A stretch of DNA of 6,356 bases, taken from positions 1 to 6,356 of the forward strand of contig CALFIZ010000205.1 of the NCBI GenBank assembly GCA_937877575.1, in the 5' to 3' direction. This DNA is from an uncultured Marinilabiliales bacterium. GTDB taxonomy: Bacteria; Bacteroidota; Bacteroidia; Bacteroidales; BM520. The notes beneath the pieces are model-generated. The model ran no database searches. It was not told the origin of the DNA and saw nothing but the letters and a program-made list of their open reading frames with translations. Below, piece after piece: positions 5,773 to 6,356 of the stretch. Made by a program: the position numbers and the translations under genes. Every line of letters starts with the position of its first letter. Position 1 is the stretch's first letter.

Positions 5773-6356
5773 TGGCGGGAGCAGATCTTATCAATGATAT
5801 ATGGGGACTGAAATGGGATTATGTCATGGGAAAAAGTATATCTGATTCTGAATCTGTAAATGGCGGAACAGGCATGGATATTAATGAAAATCCGAGTATG
5901 GCAGAGGTGATTGCAAAGGCTGGTGTGCCGTGTTGTCTGATGCATAATCGGGCAAAGAGAAGTGTATGTGAAGAGAATAATGGTTTACATAACGCATTGA
6001 AAGGGGCTGATAAAGATGGCAGTTTACATAATGCAAAACTGAATGATATGGATAATCCATTTGGATATAATAATTTCATTGAGGATGTGATATCAGATAT
6101 GCGGGAAAGCATTGATATCGCATTAAAAGCAGGAATTTCTACGGATAACATTATGATAGACCCGGGAATTGGTTTTGCAAAGAACTTGCAGCAGAATCTT
6201 GTTATGATGAATCATTTATACGAATTATGTAAACTTGGATATCCCGTACTTCTCGGCACATCGAGAAAGTCCATGATCGGACTTACCCTTGATCTTCCTG
6301 TGGAGCAGCGGGAGGAGGGAACAATTGCAACATCTGTAATCGGGTATCATGCAGGG
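5754..6356 (+). CDS. folP: Dihydropteroate synthase fragment, both ends missing
   Basis: The frame is open from the junction to the right edge (201 codons). DHPS condenses p-aminobenzoate with hydroxymethyl-dihydropterin diphosphate in folate synthesis and is the sulfonamide target. Visible motifs are GADLINDIWG (Asn14, matching Asn115 of E. coli), VPCCLMHNR, IDPGIGFAKN (Asp136, matching Asp185) and LLGTSRKSMIG (Lys172, matching Lys221). The N-terminal third with the first pterin-binding motifs is missing, as is the final Arg-Val-His part. Two low-complexity insertions stand out: about 25 residues after GLKWD, and about 30 after CLMHNR containing a repeated LHNA. Wording such as GLKWD, CLMHNR and GTSRKSMIGLTLDLPV resembles Lachnospiraceae/Clostridia enzymes. 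Codon choice (many GGA, ATA, GCA, AAA) also seems unlike the genes to the left, though I did not compute it. Foreign origin relative to bases 1-5753 is likely. Confidence 0.9.
   Translation, partial: MAAAGAVAGADLINDIWGLKWDYVMGKSISDSESVNGGTGMDINENPSMAEVIAKAGVPCCLMHNRAKRSVCEENNGLHNALKGADKDGSLHNAKLNDMDNPFGYNNFIEDVISDMRESIDIALKAGISTDNIMIDPGIGFAKNLQQNLVMMNHLYELCKLGYPVLLGTSRKSMIGLTLDLPVEQREEGTIATSVIGYHAG
5982..6035 (+). repeat. In-frame repeat within the folP insertion, 39-nt period
   Basis: GGTTTACATAACGCA (5982-5996) and AGTTTACATAATGCA (6021-6035) agree at 13 of 15 bases and encode GLHNA and SLHNA. They start exactly 39 nt (13 codons) apart, so the frame is kept. The region between and after is polar (Lys, Asp, Asn), consistent with a surface loop that expanded by duplication. 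Confidence 0.6.

Noticed and set aside
5736..6151. Minus-strand open frames across the folP fragment
   Set aside because: They are antisense to a frame with clear DHPS motifs and show no family features of their own.
5754..6356. A true folD-folP gene fusion
   Set aside because: The genes are on opposite strands, so no fused protein could be made.

Overview
This window looks like a gut-type Bacteroidales contig (bases 1 to about 5772) joined to a fragment of a different genome, probably a Clostridia/Lachnospiraceae-like Firmicute (about 5754 to 6356). The Bacteroidales assignment rests on two TAnnTTTG promoter -7 elements, mostly absent Shine-Dalgarno sequences, a LytS/LytTR pair of the type common in that phylum, and a TPR / PD40-propeller / carboxypeptidase-regulatory-like / OmpA protein with the architecture of PorE. 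I cannot name the genus from the sequence.

Layout. Bases 1-328 (minus) hold the N-terminal 109 codons of a hot-dog-fold acyl-CoA thioesterase that runs off the left edge. Just upstream on the same strand is a complete endonuclease IV gene (nfo, 347-1183). A 174-bp divergent intergenic region (1184-1357) carries a -7 element on each strand. From it a two-gene operon runs rightward: a four-helix LytS/YehU-type sensor kinase (1358-2437) and, 2 nt later, its LytTR-type response regulator (2440-3201). It ends convergently, 47 nt from the stop of the PorE-like envelope protein (3249-5144, minus). That gene's signal-peptide region overlaps by 62 bp the 3' end of folD (5083-5772, minus). folD carries an unusual Cys/His/Asp-rich C-terminal tail.

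At 5754-5772 the folD frame breaks off, losing roughly its first 100 codons, and a plus-strand dihydropteroate synthase (folP) frame begins without its N-terminal part and runs off the right edge. The 19 bp at the join fit both proteins. Two oppositely oriented genes each lose their 5' part at the same short shared sequence, which points to a chimeric assembly join more than to a biological fusion.

Functionally, nfo belongs to base-excision repair, the LytS/LytTR pair to envelope or nutrient sensing, the PorE-like protein to outer-membrane/peptidoglycan anchoring (possibly type IX secretion), and folD/folP to folate metabolism. I found no mobile element, CRISPR array, tRNA or rRNA. The points most worth a second look are the folD tail with its dual-frame overlap, and the folD/folP junction.
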